Positions 13,769 to 27,145 of a DNA stretch of 64,000 nucleotides are shown here, one piece after another. The translations under genes were made by a program, and so were the position numbers. The notes under the pieces are model-generated. The model was not told where the DNA came from and searched no databases. It was given only the letters and a program-made list of their open reading frames with translations. Origin of the DNA: Serilophus lunatus (taxonomy: Eukaryota; Chordata; Aves; Passeriformes; Eurylaimidae). Numbering within the stretch: the stretch's first letter is position 1; each line of letters opens with the position of its first letter. Where the stretch lies: the NCBI GenBank assembly GCA_013399895.1, contig VXBA01001185.1, positions 303,408 to 367,407 of the forward strand, given 5' to 3'.

Positions 13769-13991
13769 GTGCCAGGGGAGGTTTAGGTTAGACACTAGGA
13801 AGAATTTCTTCACAGAAAGAGTGATTGGGCATTTGAATGGGCTGCCTAGAGTCACCATCCCTGGATGTACTTAGGAAAAGACTGGATGTGGCACTCAGTC
13901 TAGTTGGTCTGGTTGACATAGCGGCGTTAGGTCAAAGTTTGCACCTGGTGATCTCAGAGGTTTTTTTCCAACCTTGTTGATTCTATGATTA
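13769..13991 (+). repeat. CR1 LINE 3'-end fragment
   Basis: Typical CR1 3' UTR order: ggtttaggttagacactagg, aagaatttcttcaca, then the ctggatgtggcactcagt module, and a terminal ccaaccttgttgattctatgatt. Plus orientation. Confidence 0.9.
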
Positions 13992-16900
13992 CCACAAGTA
14001 CATGCTAGATAAAACTAAATCCAGATTCAGCGTCCTTTAAAACAATCATAAAATTCCATTGGCTTCAGTAGCTGCACTGAAGATCAAGTCTCTGGTAGGG
14101 GAAAGTAAAGTAGTCTGCATAATTTTGGAGCTGAACATCTAGAAAATATTGCCAAAGGAGGTTCCTTCAATTACTCTTTTAACATACAACAGGAAAAGAA
14201 ATAGCAGCTTAAACACCTTATTCTAAACACATAAAACTCTTCCCCATAAACTATAGCATTTTCAGTCCAAATTGAAAGGAGAAACAAAACAATTGCAATT
14301 TGTTTTACATCATAAACAGATTAACTTTTCCCTCTAGCAGCTGAAGACAAAATAAGCGGCCACATAGTGACTATTCCTATGTATCAGACAGGTTCCAGGC
14401 TCATTTTGCATATTCTGTCCCAAATTGGACATGTAGGAAAACTTCTCTCCAAACCTTCACTTCCTTTGATTAATTTGTTACGCACAATTCACAAACAGGA
14501 ATCTGACAGATGCTTGATTCTTTGCAAATAGTCACTCCACTCCTTTCCAATAAATCTTTACATCTCGTGCTTTTGATCTATTCCAAAGAACATATTGTCT
14601 TTTAAAAAACATAATATAGCCATTAGCAAATCATAGCTGTGCTGCCCCATCCCATTTTTCTCCAGAGCATGAAATATCCCACATGGTTGCTGCCTCCATT
14701 CTTTCCCATCCTCTCTCTCCTTTAAGTATCTTTCACCACCAGATTGGCATTGGCAGCCAGCCAACCAGTCAGCACTTTAGCTAGACAAGTGCTATGCTGA
14801 TATGCCTATATCTTTGAAGTGTCACACAACAAGTCCAACAAGTTAGTTTTCTTCCTATTTTAATACTTTTTGCAGGAGGCCCCAGCCACAAAGTATATTT
14901 CCCATCAGGTTTGGATTTTTTTCTGTGCAAACTTCTGCTGATGACTTCCTTTTTAAATGCTATGACCTCTATGGTATTTGTGAGAATACGGCTGAGAGAT
15001 GCCTTTGTAAATGATATTATGTTTTACCTACATTAGATTTATACCCCAGGATCTCAAGTTCAGAAAGTCACGGTTGGATTGGTTGACACAGTTTTTAATG
15101 AGCACTGATGTGACATGCTGCTTAGATCAAAGTGCAAAGAACTGTTATTTGTCACTGCTTCCCATTACAGCAAACTCTGAACAGGAGCACAGTAATGAAA
15201 GAAGTAGAACCGGGTATATTTTTAAAAAAAAAAAAAGTATCATGCATCAGGCTAAAAAAAACCCACATATCCTCAAAATAACCAAAAAAAGAATAGTAAA
15301 AGACAAAGTGTCATTTTTGGCAAGTTGTTCCATGTCTGAGCCCACTGGTATTCATTTCATTTTATTTCATTAACACATCTGAAGTTGCACTGATAGTAAA
15401 TCACAAGCAGGCTCTAATTTATCAAATCACCCAATGGAGCATTCATTGCCCTCGCCTCTTATGAAAAGCTTTTTATGATACTGCCATGGACGGCTGTCAC
15501 TTCCAAGAGAGAAACCACAGGTTTCTGAGACGTTCAGAAGAAACCATTTTTCACAGGTGATTCTCAGCCTCATCTTTTCGCAGGTAATTCCGTTGCTTGA
15601 TCTGGGGATGATTTTTCTATAGAAAAAGCCTTTCTTTTTGGATGTTGCTAGTTTTATACAATTATGTTTCAAAACTGCTAGTCCTTCATTACTGCTCACA
15701 GTGACACTAGCATATCTTACATTCAGGTAAATACCAGATGATTTACATTAAGAGACTCCCTACATGCCATATTACCTGTATGCCTGCCAAACATGTAAGA
15801 TTCTTCAGGCTGGCTTCTTCCACCAGTCAAGATCCCTTAGTAATAATCTGATGCCCATGGACAACAGGGCAATCCATTTTCCCATACATACGACTTTTCC
15901 CTTCTCCTTATAATGATCATTTGCACATCCAGTATTAAGTCACTGACAGCCCTGACAGGAACTTCTCTTTGGAGAGGGAACAGGTACATGCAGATCTGAA
16001 GTATGTCATAGGTCCTCAAGATTCAGAAATACTGGTGCTTGTACTGTATTTTGAGTGAACATTGCTCTTTTCCTTGTTCACCGCATCTGATTCACTTGCC
16101 GAACCTGCAGGTAAAGAAATATTACTTGGGTGTCTCTGCCACTGTAGGGTTGTTACAAGTGGCAAAATCAGAATTTTGCCCTGGATTACTTCTGAAAACA
16201 GGCAAGTGTATACACAACACTTTTTTCCCAAATGCACCGTGTCTATGGCATGAATCACCTCCCTTCACACACCCGCCTGACAAAGACCTCTGTGGCAACT
16301 ACAGGAATGAGCAACCGACGAGGGGTGAGGGTGTTTCTGTAGCCTTACTCAGTGTCAGTTGATCTTGTTCATAAACACCTGTTTATTGAGGGATGTTGTT
16401 TTTCTCTGTCCATCTTCACCCAGATCACTGAGAGGATATCTGACCACTACTACAGGCTGTGCAGACCCACCACCAAGTGCCCTGCAAACTATCTTTTCTA
16501 TCTCGAAAGACATTTGTGTGAAGGTGCAAGTGTAACACAGAATACAAGACACCGGAGTGCTAACTCTGACTCACCGCTTACGTGTTTGTATCTCAGTTTC
16601 CTCCCTATGTAAGTGAGGAAGACTAAGTTTATTCTTCCCTCTCAAGAGAGTTGGAAGGAATCAACATTGTTTGTATTTCTTTTTAAGCATGCAGCGTGTA
16701 AACACTTCAGCTCAGTTAAGCTGTTCAAAACTCAGTTATGTTGATTTTCTCAAAATTTCATCCAATTTTTTACACATTTTTTGCCATGAGGCCCTGCAGC
16801 TGAGCCCATGAGACCAAACACAGACTGGAAAACACGATGTCCCTGTCCGGAGAACATCATAAATGAAAGCCCTTTGCTTAAACTCAGGCGCATGAGTCAC

Positions 16901-17040
16901 TTACATGTACAATATTAAGTCCTTGAGTGTTTGTGCGACCGGGACCCAAGACTGGACGAAAAAAAGCAAAACTAATCAACTGCAGACACAGAGGAAAGCG
17001 TGCAGGAGAACGCAGCATCAAAGGCATGCTTGACATCCCT
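13992..17040. other. Intergenic, upstream of the APCDD1 CpG island
   Basis: No exon or repeat family was recognised. Open frames of 60-120 codons occur but lack protein character. If distal regulatory elements of APCDD1 lie here, they cannot be told from single-species sequence. Confidence 0.5.
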
Positions 17041-17658
17041 TTTTAACTTTTAAAATGCCTGATTTACATGGAAAGCAGCATCCACACAAAGGTTTCTTTT
17101 AGGCGAGAGAATGCACACGGGCTTTCTTTCCCTCCAGCTTATGGTTGCGGTGGCAAAGATCCGCTTCGCATCCCAAGGGACGCGGGATTTCGGCCCCGGG
17201 AGCTTCAGCCCCGCCCGGAGCCGCGAAGGACCGACCATCCCCGCATGGTCGCCTACGCGCCCTCCAGCCCCCCACGGGCACATGCCACCCGTCCGACCGC
17301 ACAGCCCCCGGGCTGCCCGCCGCCCACACAGCCCGGTGCCCGCTCTGTCCCGCTCCCGGGCGCCGCTTCTCCCACCGTGGGAGCGCGGTCCCGAGCACCG
17401 CCAGCCCAGCGGCAGGGCCGCCCCCTCCCCGCCCCAGGAGGAGTCCCCACCTCCCGACCACTCCTCCTCCTCCTCCCGCTGCAACGGGAAATATGAAGCG
17501 GAGCCGTCACTGCGCCCCGCGGAGAAGAGTGGCGAGGCGGCGGTGGAGCGGGCATCCTTGGGCACCGAGCGGCGGCGGCTGAGCCGGAGCCCTGCCGGGT
17601 CGGCGGTGACGGTGTGCGGGGCGGGAGCCCTGAGGAGCGGGAGCGGCGGCGGCCCCCG

Positions 17659-18021
17659 NNNNNNNNNNNNNNNNNNNNNNNNNNNNNNNNNNNNNNNNNN
17701 NNNNNNNNNNNNNNNNNNNNNNNNNNNNNNNNNNNNNNNNNNNNNNNNNNNNNNNNNNNNNNNNNNNNNNNNNNNNNNNNNNNNNNNNNNNNNNNNNNNN
17801 NNNNNNNNNNNNNNNNNNNNNNNNNNNNNNNNNNNNNNNNNNNNNNNNNNNNNNNNNNNNNNNNNNNNNNNNNNNNNNNNNNNNNNNNNNNNNNNNNNNN
17901 NNNNNNNNNNNNNNNNNNNNNNNNNNNNNNNNNNNNNNNNNNNNNNNNNNNNNNNNNNNNNNNNNNNNNNNNNNNNNNNNNNNNNNNNNNNNNNNNNNNN
18001 NNNNNNNNNNNNNNNNNNNNN
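17659..18021. other. Assembly gap (363 N)
   Basis: An unbroken run of N in the middle of the CpG island, flanked by GC-rich and tandem-repeat sequence. It probably reflects sequence that short reads could not cross. The APCDD1 first coding exon is most likely within it. Confidence 0.99.
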
Positions 18022-18071
18022 CTGCGGCCGGCCGGGGTGCTGCGGCCGGCCGGGGTGCTGCGGCCGCGCCG
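18022..18071. repeat. 18-bp GC-rich tandem repeat at gap edge
   Basis: The unit ctgcggccggccggggtg occurs at 18022-18039 and 18040-18057, followed by a partial third copy. The array runs into the gap, so its true copy number is unknown. Confidence 0.9.
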
Positions 18072-18190
18072 AAAGCGCCCCGCTCCCAAGCGAGTGTCGG
18101 CGGGTTGTGTTGCGCGCCTGCTTGGATGGAGCAGCTGGTCCGGGCGCCTCGCACAAAGTTTCTTTGCTCACCTCCGGGCAAGGGCTGGCT

Positions 18191-21100
18191 CTGCCGAACT
18201 CCGGGATTACCTGTGAAGCCTCCGGCAGCAGAATGTGCCAGCACCGGATATTATGCCCAACTAAAATCGTTTTGCTGCAGAGAACAGAGTTTCTGGGTGT
18301 TACTCCATACGGTCCTGCTTTGAAAGTCTCTCAGTTTAGCTCTGGGCTGGCATCTCTCTGAAACCGCACATTAGGCAAAATTTTAGTGAGAAAATCAGAA
18401 ACTTAAAAGTTCAGCTTGTAAATCCATTTTTAGGCGCTTAACCAAATAGTCCATCTTCTCGGAAAACCAGTGTTCTTCAAGAGCAACTTCTGAAAAGAAG
18501 GCTGTTTAATGAGCTGCTTGGGTATGTCTAACATTTGGCAGCCAGATTTGAAAAATCTGGGTGCAGTATTGTTCTGAAAGTGTAACTCAAGCTCCTCAGC
18601 TGCAGCATCATTTTGAACAGTGTTCCTAATTCTGCAGTCCTTTGTATCATCCCCCATTCTTTGGTTAAATTTCGTGGGACCCCAAGCTCATTCGTAAAAA
18701 GAGGAATTTTTTTTAACTGTTAAAATGCAAGTTACCTACATGGGTTCAGTAGGAGATCTGTGAGCTGGGGTAAGGATTTCAAAGCTATTCCTGGAGTTGA
18801 TTTTGTGGAGCAGAGATTGTGTCTCTGTGTTTGTACAAGTGCTAAGCACACAGATGGTATTTAATAAATAATAAAGAGCATGGGCTTCTGATGGTGTATT
18901 TTGTTTTGAGAAAGAAAGAGTAGGAGACCTTGTTCCCCAGGAGGGCGTTTTATACCCTTCTTACAACTCAGCTATGAAATCTGGAGAGCGTAGAAACATG
19001 TTTAGCTGAGCCAGACCTGACAGGATGCCAGAGGTGTTCTTTAAAACTCTGTGATCTGTGATGTTAAAGTCGAAATGGGAGGTTTGAAGTTAGAGGGTAA
19101 AGAGAGGAGGTGTAATTACAGGGTTGGACTCCCGAGCTCATCTGCTTGGAATTACAGAGAAGAGCTGAGCCCTGGCTGGAGCAGGAAACAAATCAGGGCC
19201 AGTGATCAGATCAAAACAGCAGCTGCCAAAAGAGGATGACAAAGGAAAATCATCCATTTCTTCCATCTGCAGTTGTATTTCACCAAATAGCATAAATCTA
19301 AGTCCTTGAAGAAATACATAACTCACCACCTTGTACATAAAGACAAACACCTTGGAAATGTAGCAGTGCATGGTTTGGATCAGAGTTTCAAGTGTTTGGA
19401 AACTGTTGCCCTCTTACAAACTTGAAAATTGTATCAGTGACTTATAATGCACTGAAATGTAGCCCATGTAAATATATTTACCCTTTTAGCTTTAATTTGG
19501 TCTACAGCTTTTCCTGGCATGCTGCTGAGTCAATAGAAGCATCCTTGGGTCAGGGGCTAGCCTGAATTGGTAATGTAAGAATAACCAGCAATCCCAGGGG
19601 ATTGCAGTGTTAAGCCTCTTTACAGCATGTGATGTTTTCTATTTGCATTTCTATTGCATGTGGCAATTTAAGGGTTAAAATCAAGTGAGTGTGTGTGGGT
19701 GGTTGAGGATTTTTAGGGCTTAAAGCTTTGTAACACAAGTTAAAATGTCCTGAAAGGCTAAAGCTTCTGCTTTCATTACATTAAGAAATGCCATCTTTAA
19801 CATCACTGAATTGAAATTTGGAAAAATTTGTCCTCATTCATCAAAAACCTGTACGGTGTCATTAAAAAAAAAAAAAAAGTTTGCAGCTGGAAGTTGTCCA
19901 TTATCACTATTTTCTTTGCTTAGACAAAAAGCCACAGAAGTTTCAAATGTCAAACATTAAGATCTTTCAGCTCCAGAAAACCTGATTAATAAGAGCTATA
20001 TTCAAGTGAATTTAAAACAAATTTAGCTAATTTCTTTTGTAAGTGTAAACTTCTTTATTGCAAATGCAGATGCTAAAAAGAAACTTTAATGTGTTTCTGA
20101 TTATACTACTCATAGAGTAATGAATTAGAAGCTTTGCAACAATTAGTTGATAACATCATGGAAATTGTACTAATAAAGATGATGTAGACAAGACTGACAG
20201 GCTTTTCACAGCAAAACTGTTTATGCTTTTAGAAGTTCTCTGGCAATATTGCTTAAATTATTTACAAAAAAAGTGTTTTCTTTCAAAACCTTTTCAGGAA
20301 AAGAAGTAAATACATCAGAAGATATAAATACCTGTAGCCATAAAATGAACATATACTATGCTCTGTGCAAAAACCAACCATTCCCTCAGTTAAATAATGC
20401 ATTTCAAAATCTGGAAGACAATAAAGAGAAGAAGATGAGAAAACACACTTAGTGTAAGATTTAGGGAGTTTGCAAAGAGAGTTAGAAGATGGACTCAATT
20501 TTATTCACAATTCTGTCAGTGTAAACTTCCTTTCGCTTGTCTTTGTAGCTTGCCTGTGGGCTAACAGGAGCAAGATGTAGACGTCATCAACAGAAAGGGC
20601 AATATTTGTCTGCTTTGTAGGGTGTCTGTAGGAAGTAGGCTGTCACACAGTGACGCTCAAAAGTAGCCTCAGCCACGCCGAAGGCAGACGCCTCCCGCTA
20701 TTCAAGGCAAAGGTAATATTTCATTATTGAGGTGATGCTTTAAGCAAGGCTGCTAGAGGATAGGATTATATGCAGTGAGCTTGTTTAGCATTGTCTTTAC
20801 TTGGCTGCAAGTCCCATTGGAGTTTGGGGCAGATCTGCCCCAGTGCCAAGGTGTGGGTGGAGGAGAGGCCAGATGTCTCTGCCAGAGAGCAGATGTTTCT
20901 TTCAAAGAGGGCGAGATGAAACTACCTTTGGTATTGAACTGCACTGATGTCCCAGCGCTGCACCCACTCATATCAGTGGCAGAATTCCCACTGCCCTGAA
21001 GGGAGGGTAAGCTTTAACCCTTCAGGGTTTCATAAAGAAGTCCACGCTCCAGGGAGTGCCATTTCACGTTGCGTGGGTGGCGGTGGCCGTCCCAATTAAG

Positions 21101-23729
21101 AGCTTCAACTGAGCAGATGTTATAGGCTGTGTAACCGCTTGGTGCTTGGTTCTCTTCCAAGGTGGGGTGTTAAGTAAGGACTGAGATATAGGGTAACAGG
21201 AGACCTCCATGCTGGCCCTGTCAGCTTCGGGGAAGTTACTTTTTGACTGTGCCATCTAAACATACTTTAGATCTCTCCTCAGGATCTTCCACAGCTCTGA
21301 AACATTCATTTTGCCTCTCTTCAAAAGCTGTTCTCGAAAACTCTGTATGCGTAAGAGAGGCAACAGATACATGTGAAAGGAAGTCATTGTCCTGTCTGCT
21401 TCCAAGGCCATAAACCCCAGCTTTCCTTTCCCAACCCTTTTGTTTGTAGTAGCTAATTTAGGTTCGAGTCCTGCGAGGACTCTTTGAAGTCTCAAGTGCA
21501 GGGAAAATACTGGTAAACACAGATCGGGACTCGGTAACAGGACATTATATTCTCCATAGCAATTATGTAAGTTTGTGCTGTAGCTAAAGGCCTGTCATGG
21601 GCGTTATCTAACACTATCCCACATCAAGAAAGAGCGTAATCCAAATGTCTGTTTACTTAATTGTGCGGGGCAACTGCCCAGATAAGGAGAGCTATAAAGT
21701 TAATCCAGCCAATTATTCTTTATCTGCTGTAAGGTTTTTCAAGTTTCAGACAAGTTCTAACTTGAAAAGAGGTTGCTGCAGGAGTAAAGTATGAATGTTA
21801 AAATGTTTCTAGGGGAGATGTAGTCGTTGTGTATTTTGAACTTGTGCTACCACTCAAGGTTTTAATTCATAACAAAATTGTGCTCGTCTGTATTTAAATT
21901 ACCAGAAATCTAAAAAAAAAAAAAAAAAATAAAAAAAAATGAAGTAGTTCAGAATGAACAATCCCAGGCTCAATCCTGAATCTTTCAGGTAACGTCTAGT
22001 CTCTCATTTAGCGGAGGATGAACCTGCTGAATACCTAGTAGCTCTGATAGTGGTTTGAAGCACTACACTTAGAAATGTTTGAAGCCGTGGCTTAGATTCT
22101 AGTAGAGGTGTTCATTAAACTGATAAAATCTAAACGGGTTAAGCTTTATTTGCCTTACAGTTTAGCAGTATGGCATAGCTGTGGACAGATTTGGCCAGGG
22201 TGTTTAGGCATGATTTAAATTAAAATTTGTGTTCAAGCACAACTCTACTTATTATCTTTGTTGAAATTGTATTTGCATACCATTTTTCAGAAAACCAAAA
22301 TATTTGTTCTAGCAGCTTGCAGTTTTTTTGTAGAAATGTTGGCGGACAGCTTTGTCATAGCCATTTTTGAAAAAAGTTTGGGTAACAGGCTGCCAACAGA
22401 TTGCCCTTTTAAGATTTGTATTTTAATCACAGCTATGTGCGGGAATCTTTGAAGAACTTGAAAGTAACCTATCTTCCCTTAACAATTATTTTATCTCAAA
22501 TGGTTGTTCCCACATCAGATGGAGGTTTGTAGGTGAACCTGGAGAGCCTGAAGCCCTCTGTCTCGTGTGGTGCGTGCTTCTATCCACACCTTACTGCAGT
22601 GGCAGCTGTGCAGACCTCTACTTTCCCACTCAGATGGATGTTGCATTCTGCCTCTGTAAAGTGTGATCTCTGAGGGCCTGGGCATGGATCCCCAGTGAGC
22701 TCTAGCACCTGCTCTATTCAATTAGTTTGATGCTAAAGTTGTGATCTTTAGCTAATCATAAAATGATTTTATTTTGCTTTGTTTTCCTACATGGCATTTC
22801 TGATGGATTCTAGAATTTTCCTCTTAGACTTGCTCCATTCTGAAAACAGAAAATATGGAGTGAGTGATACAATCATGTGATCTCTGGTTGTGGTGTAGCT
22901 AAAGTGAGAGCCAACCAGAGGCTTCACAAAATTATTGCTGTTGGTCTCATGCAAAGATTTTTTGGTTTGTTTGAAGTCCATCACATTTTTGAATAATGAC
23001 ACGGTGGGTAGATTTTGTTTTTATTTTTTTAACAAGTGGGAAAGATTCCTTCATAACACAAAAAAATTTAAATAATCAGAGAGAAAGTCTGATATATTCT
23101 CAGTTGAGCCTGAGATACTCAGTCATGATACTGAGATATTGAAACCTGCCATCTGTCAGTGCTGTAGAGAATAGCAGACTTGGATCTCTTTGAATGAAAG
23201 TAATGGCTCCAACTATGTTGCAACTGCATCTATGCTCCACAATGAGCTTCTAAGGAGTCATTAAATCATTTTCCCAGTTTTATGAATGCATTTTTTAACC
23301 TTTAGCCTTCTAGCAATGTCCCATTTAACATGGTCAAGCGAATCTTTTAGTATTAGTGACATCTCTCTGCAGGAGCTTATTTTTGCAGAATACCTCATGC
23401 ACTGCTGAGGATGGAACGGAGGGACACTGCACTTCTGAGCACCTGCTGAAAGTCAAAACACAGGAAGACGGTGTTTGGTTTACTGCTCTGTGTGGAAAGC
23501 ATATCACCAGTCTTGATGTTTGATCTGTAGATGGTACAAGGGGAAGTTACTCTTTTGTGTGGTAGTTATATCTATAGGCACGTGTCAGGAATTAGTAAAG
23601 TGTTGATTATTTGGTTAAGGAAGCAATTTGCACTAAATTGAGTATTTTCTTATCCCCAGCAAGGGGAACATAGGTAAAAATCCCATCACTGTCTCTGAAT
23701 TTTATCATACTCTGATGTCCAAGTCCTAC
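18191..23729 (+). other. APCDD1: APCDD1 intron 1, 5' part
   Basis: Assuming exon 1 is in the CpG island, this is intronic. It has no recognisable exons. It holds a long A tract at 21912-21939 and various short open frames without protein character. Regulatory elements may be present but cannot be identified from sequence alone. Confidence 0.5.
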
Positions 23730-24456
23730 ATCATGTGATGTTGCTTGGCATTATGGAGAGCAGCCCTGAGGAGAAAGACTTGGAGGTCCTGGTTGATGAG
23801 GAGCTCAATGTGTCTCGGCAATGCGTGCTTGCAGCCCAGAAAACCAAACACATCCTGGGCTGTATCAAAAGCAGTCTGGCCAGCAGGTCAAGGGAGATAA
23901 TTCTGCCCCTCTTCTCTGTTCTGTTGAGACCTCACCTGAAGTACTGTGTCCAGATCTGGGTTCACCTGAAAAGGAAAAAGGGCATGGACCTGTTGGAATG
24001 AGTCCAGAAGAGGGCCACGAACATAATCAGAGAGGTGGAACGGTCTCCTATGGACACAGGATGAGAGAGTTGGGATTGTTGGCAAAGAGATGGCCCTGCT
24101 ATAAGGGAGACCACGTAGCAGCCTTCCAGTGCCTAAAGGGTGCCTACAAGGGAGCTGGAGAGGTCCTTTTGACAAGTGCATGTAGTGATAGGACAAGAGG
24201 AATGGCTTTCAACTGAAAGAGGGTAGGTTTTGATTAGATGTTAGGAAGAAATTCTTTAATTGTTAGGGTAATGAGGCAGTGGAATAAGTTGCCTTGAAAA
24301 GTTGTGGATGCCCCATCCCTGGTACTGTTCAAGACCAGATTAGATGGAGTTTGGACCAACCTGGTCTAGTGGCAGGTGTCCCTGCCTGCGGTTGGTGGGA
24401 GTGGAACTGAATAATCCTCAAGGTCTCTTCAAACCCAAACTATTCTGACACTGTAT
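23730..24456 (+). repeat. CR1 LINE, RT C-terminus plus 3' end
   Basis: A 5'-truncated CR1 inside APCDD1 intron 1. Bases 23735-23998 are open for 88 codons and read as the CR1 ORF2 C-terminal region (SPEEKDLEVLVDEELNVSRQ, then LAAQKTKHILGCIKSSLASR, then a RPHLKYCVQIW block). The usual 3' UTR follows, with 'cctggtctagtggcaggtgt' near 24360 and a degraded end near 24456. It is one of the better preserved copies in the window. Confidence 0.93.
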
Positions 24457-27145
24457 AATACCACATAAAGTTTGAGTCCTTTTCAAAAACTCCATCTTTT
24501 CATTATTTCCTTCATGTAGTAATTGGGACTGTCTAATCCAGTTACTATTTTCTTCTCTGATATGTGCACATACAAGATGGTACCCTCTCACAGAAGGATT
24601 TTTGCTTGGGCAAATTAAGTATGCTTAAATGAATAAATCATTTTGAAGAGCATCTGTATTCGTGAATCATACGACATGAGCTGGGCAAAATACAACTGCT
24701 TAAAAGCAAATGGTATAATCAATATGCCTTGGAAATAGTCACTCAAACAATTTCAAAACCTCCTCCTCGTGACAGATTTCAAATGCTTAACAACTTCAAG
24801 AGGAAATATAAGTTTTTGGTCTTTTTCAATGTGAGGTAATTTGTCTGCAGGACAAGTTAGGAAGTTAGGACTGGTGGCTATGACTTCTACCAGGTACCTT
24901 GCAGGCGGTGTTGCTCCTAATCCAAAAGATGCTCTGAATCTGTTGACAGATGCACTCATTCCATTTCAAAATGAGGTTCTGAAATAAGGTGGAGTTTTTC
25001 AGTGTGGAGACCTAAAGATGGAAACAGCAAGCTCTCAGTCACTATGTGTTATTCTTAACACCAAAAAGAAATGTACTAGTAAGTTCTCCTGTACTTGGCT
25101 CAACCTATTCTCCTGTGATATCTGCCTCATACCTGCAAGGTTTCAGATTTGCCAAATAAACCCAAGTTTTTGAGAGTGTCAAGAACTGCTCCAAATGAGG
25201 CAGGCTGCAGACACAGCACAGCAGAGATGCTGGCTTCAGCCCAGGAGTGCTGTGTACATGAAGTACAGACCAAATCCAGTAAATCCTGCCTCCTCAGAAA
25301 TCTATTTTGCTCAAGCAGAGCATCACCCTGCCATGGCCATATAATTTCTGAAGCTGCCATACCATTTCTGGCTGCAGAATAGGAGTTGTTTGATGCTCTG
25401 CCTAGCAAGGTGGAAATACCTAAGAAGCCTTGACTTTCAGAAAGAGGGAAATACTGAATGCATGAAAACTAGGCTACTGTAAGAGCATCTCAGACAGTGT
25501 GCTCAAATATCAAAGCATCCCTAGTATTTATTACCCTTCAGAAAGCAAGGCCATGAATTCCCATTCACATTGAAGAATTGTTTGCAGCCTGCAACAAAGC
25601 TACCAGATTTTCCAGTAGACTTTGTGAGGTTTTATTCATTGATCTCATTAAATCTTGGAATCATTCAGTGGTGAGCAATGTTTAGATTCAGACATTCATT
25701 GTATTTTCTGATTGATCTTTACCACATGGTAAAGTAGAGAAGTTCTTGCCTGTGTTTAGCTTAGGAACATCTATTTTTAAATGATTGACATGTATTTCTA
25801 TTTTTAGCAGTGCCATTTTCCCATGTGTTACCTGAGTTTCTTCCAGATCTAAGACCTAGACAACATAATTAATCACTGACACCTTTTATTTTTTAATGGG
25901 AAATGACAATGGTTTAAGACAGTGTTTACCTAACACCAAACAATACTGTGGTGGGGTTTTTTTAATTTCTTTAGCAATGCTGCACACTGCCCAAGCATGT
26001 GCCCGAGTGCTAGATGAGGCATGGGGCATAAAACATAGGATCCTGTGTTAGGTGGCCTGGCACTTTGTAGGGTTGCACGGCACACAGGCGCTCCCCAACA
26101 GCCCAGTTTCTGAGCCGATTCTGCTAAGAGTGCCTCAGAAAAGATGGGGATCAATCCCAGACCCTGCCTCTAGGAGCATGTTTCAGTGAGAGATACCTTT
26201 CCTGAGATGGCTGCAACAACTTCCCAGACACTCAACCAGCCCCTCCACCCACCCCAGATCCATTTTCTAGCTCTCTGGTTTTCAAATTCCTTATGGCGGT
26301 GTAATACAGTTTCTAGCATGTTATGCAAGTTTCATGTTTGTCACCTTTTAACCCCTAGATGAGGGTTTTCCTTTTGATCCATGTTTTCCAACACACCTAA
26401 CAGCAGGCTGTGCCTAAAAGAGTAAATACACATTCCTTTTGAAGCTGTGTATTCATTTTGTTCAATTAATATTGTGTAGGGAGCATGCTGGTGTATTTTG
26501 CATGTATACGTTACTAGAAACCAAAATTATTATGTGCTGGAGATAAAGTTAGCTTTTGAAATTCCTTTTCCCCTTTAAAATAGAAATAGCAGAATCTGCC
26601 TTTAATTGACCACCTCAGCCATCACAGAGGCTTCCTGTGTGTAGAGGCTTTGCTTTTAATATCTGTTTTCCCTTGACTTTAAAGAATAGTCTTTATTTGC
26701 AAGTTTATTACAGAAGCATTCAAATTAGAGGTGGACTGAAACCGCAAAGTTTATGTTCGGATCTGGATGCAACTTTCTAAGAGTTTCAAGGTCCGGGTTT
26801 TTGATTGTCTTGACCAGACAGAGATTGCAGAGGTGTCTATAAACTTCATTTGCAGAGCAGATCTCCTGGAAGTGGAAAAAACACCATTGTGGTTCAAACT
26901 CTTTTTTCTAGTCTATTTAATTTAAAAAAATTATGTAGTAGAGTGTTAGTGGTCTGACAAAAAGGGACAACTTCCCTTTTTTTTTTTTTTTTTTTTGGAT
27001 GAGAAAATATGTATGAACAATGCTTGCCCAGACACTTAACAGTGCTAACAAATGTCGTTCAATACACGATGTTCACAGTCTCCTTTATCATGTTGAAGCT
27101 CTTCTCAGCAGGGTCTCATGACATAATTTACACTTTCTACCACAG
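24457..27145 (+). other. APCDD1: APCDD1 intron 1, 3' part
   Basis: No exon-like sequence was recognised until the acceptor at 27144-27145. A 20-bp T run lies at 26977-26996, about 150 bp before exon 2. Confidence 0.5.

Larger units (their letters stand above)
17170..18190 (+). promoter_or_regulatory. APCDD1: CpG island, probable APCDD1 promoter and first exon
   Basis: GC content and CpG density rise sharply at about 17170 and fall back after about 18190, inside a region otherwise AT-rich. It lies upstream of and co-linear with APCDD1 exon 2 at 27146, with no other gene between. A CpG island at a Wnt-pathway gene's start is expected. It contains a (CTC)n tract at 17461-17476, and the 363-bp gap splits it. 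No TATA box is apparent. Promoter identity is inferred from position and composition. The transcription start itself cannot be placed. Confidence 0.75.

Noticed and set aside
16893..16899. AP-1 site TGAGTCA upstream of the CpG island
   Set aside because: A single 7-bp match without clustering or conservation data is not informative.
18152..18168. TCF/LEF-like sites (cacaaag and ctttgct) near the APCDD1 CpG island
   Set aside because: Each misses the (A/T)(A/T)CAAAG consensus by one base. APCDD1 is a known Wnt target in human, but these matches alone are not evidence.
17050..18361. Long open frames across the CpG island on both strands (up to about 416 codons)
   Set aside because: They are made mostly of N, read as open. 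The rest is Arg/Pro/Gly/Ala-rich translation of GC-rich DNA with no domain.
21461..21471. Perfect RNA polymerase III B-box (ggttcgagtcc)
   Set aside because: No A-box at the right distance upstream, only about three base pairs of T-arm stem, and no tRNA fold or SINE-like tail. Probably chance or a very old remnant.
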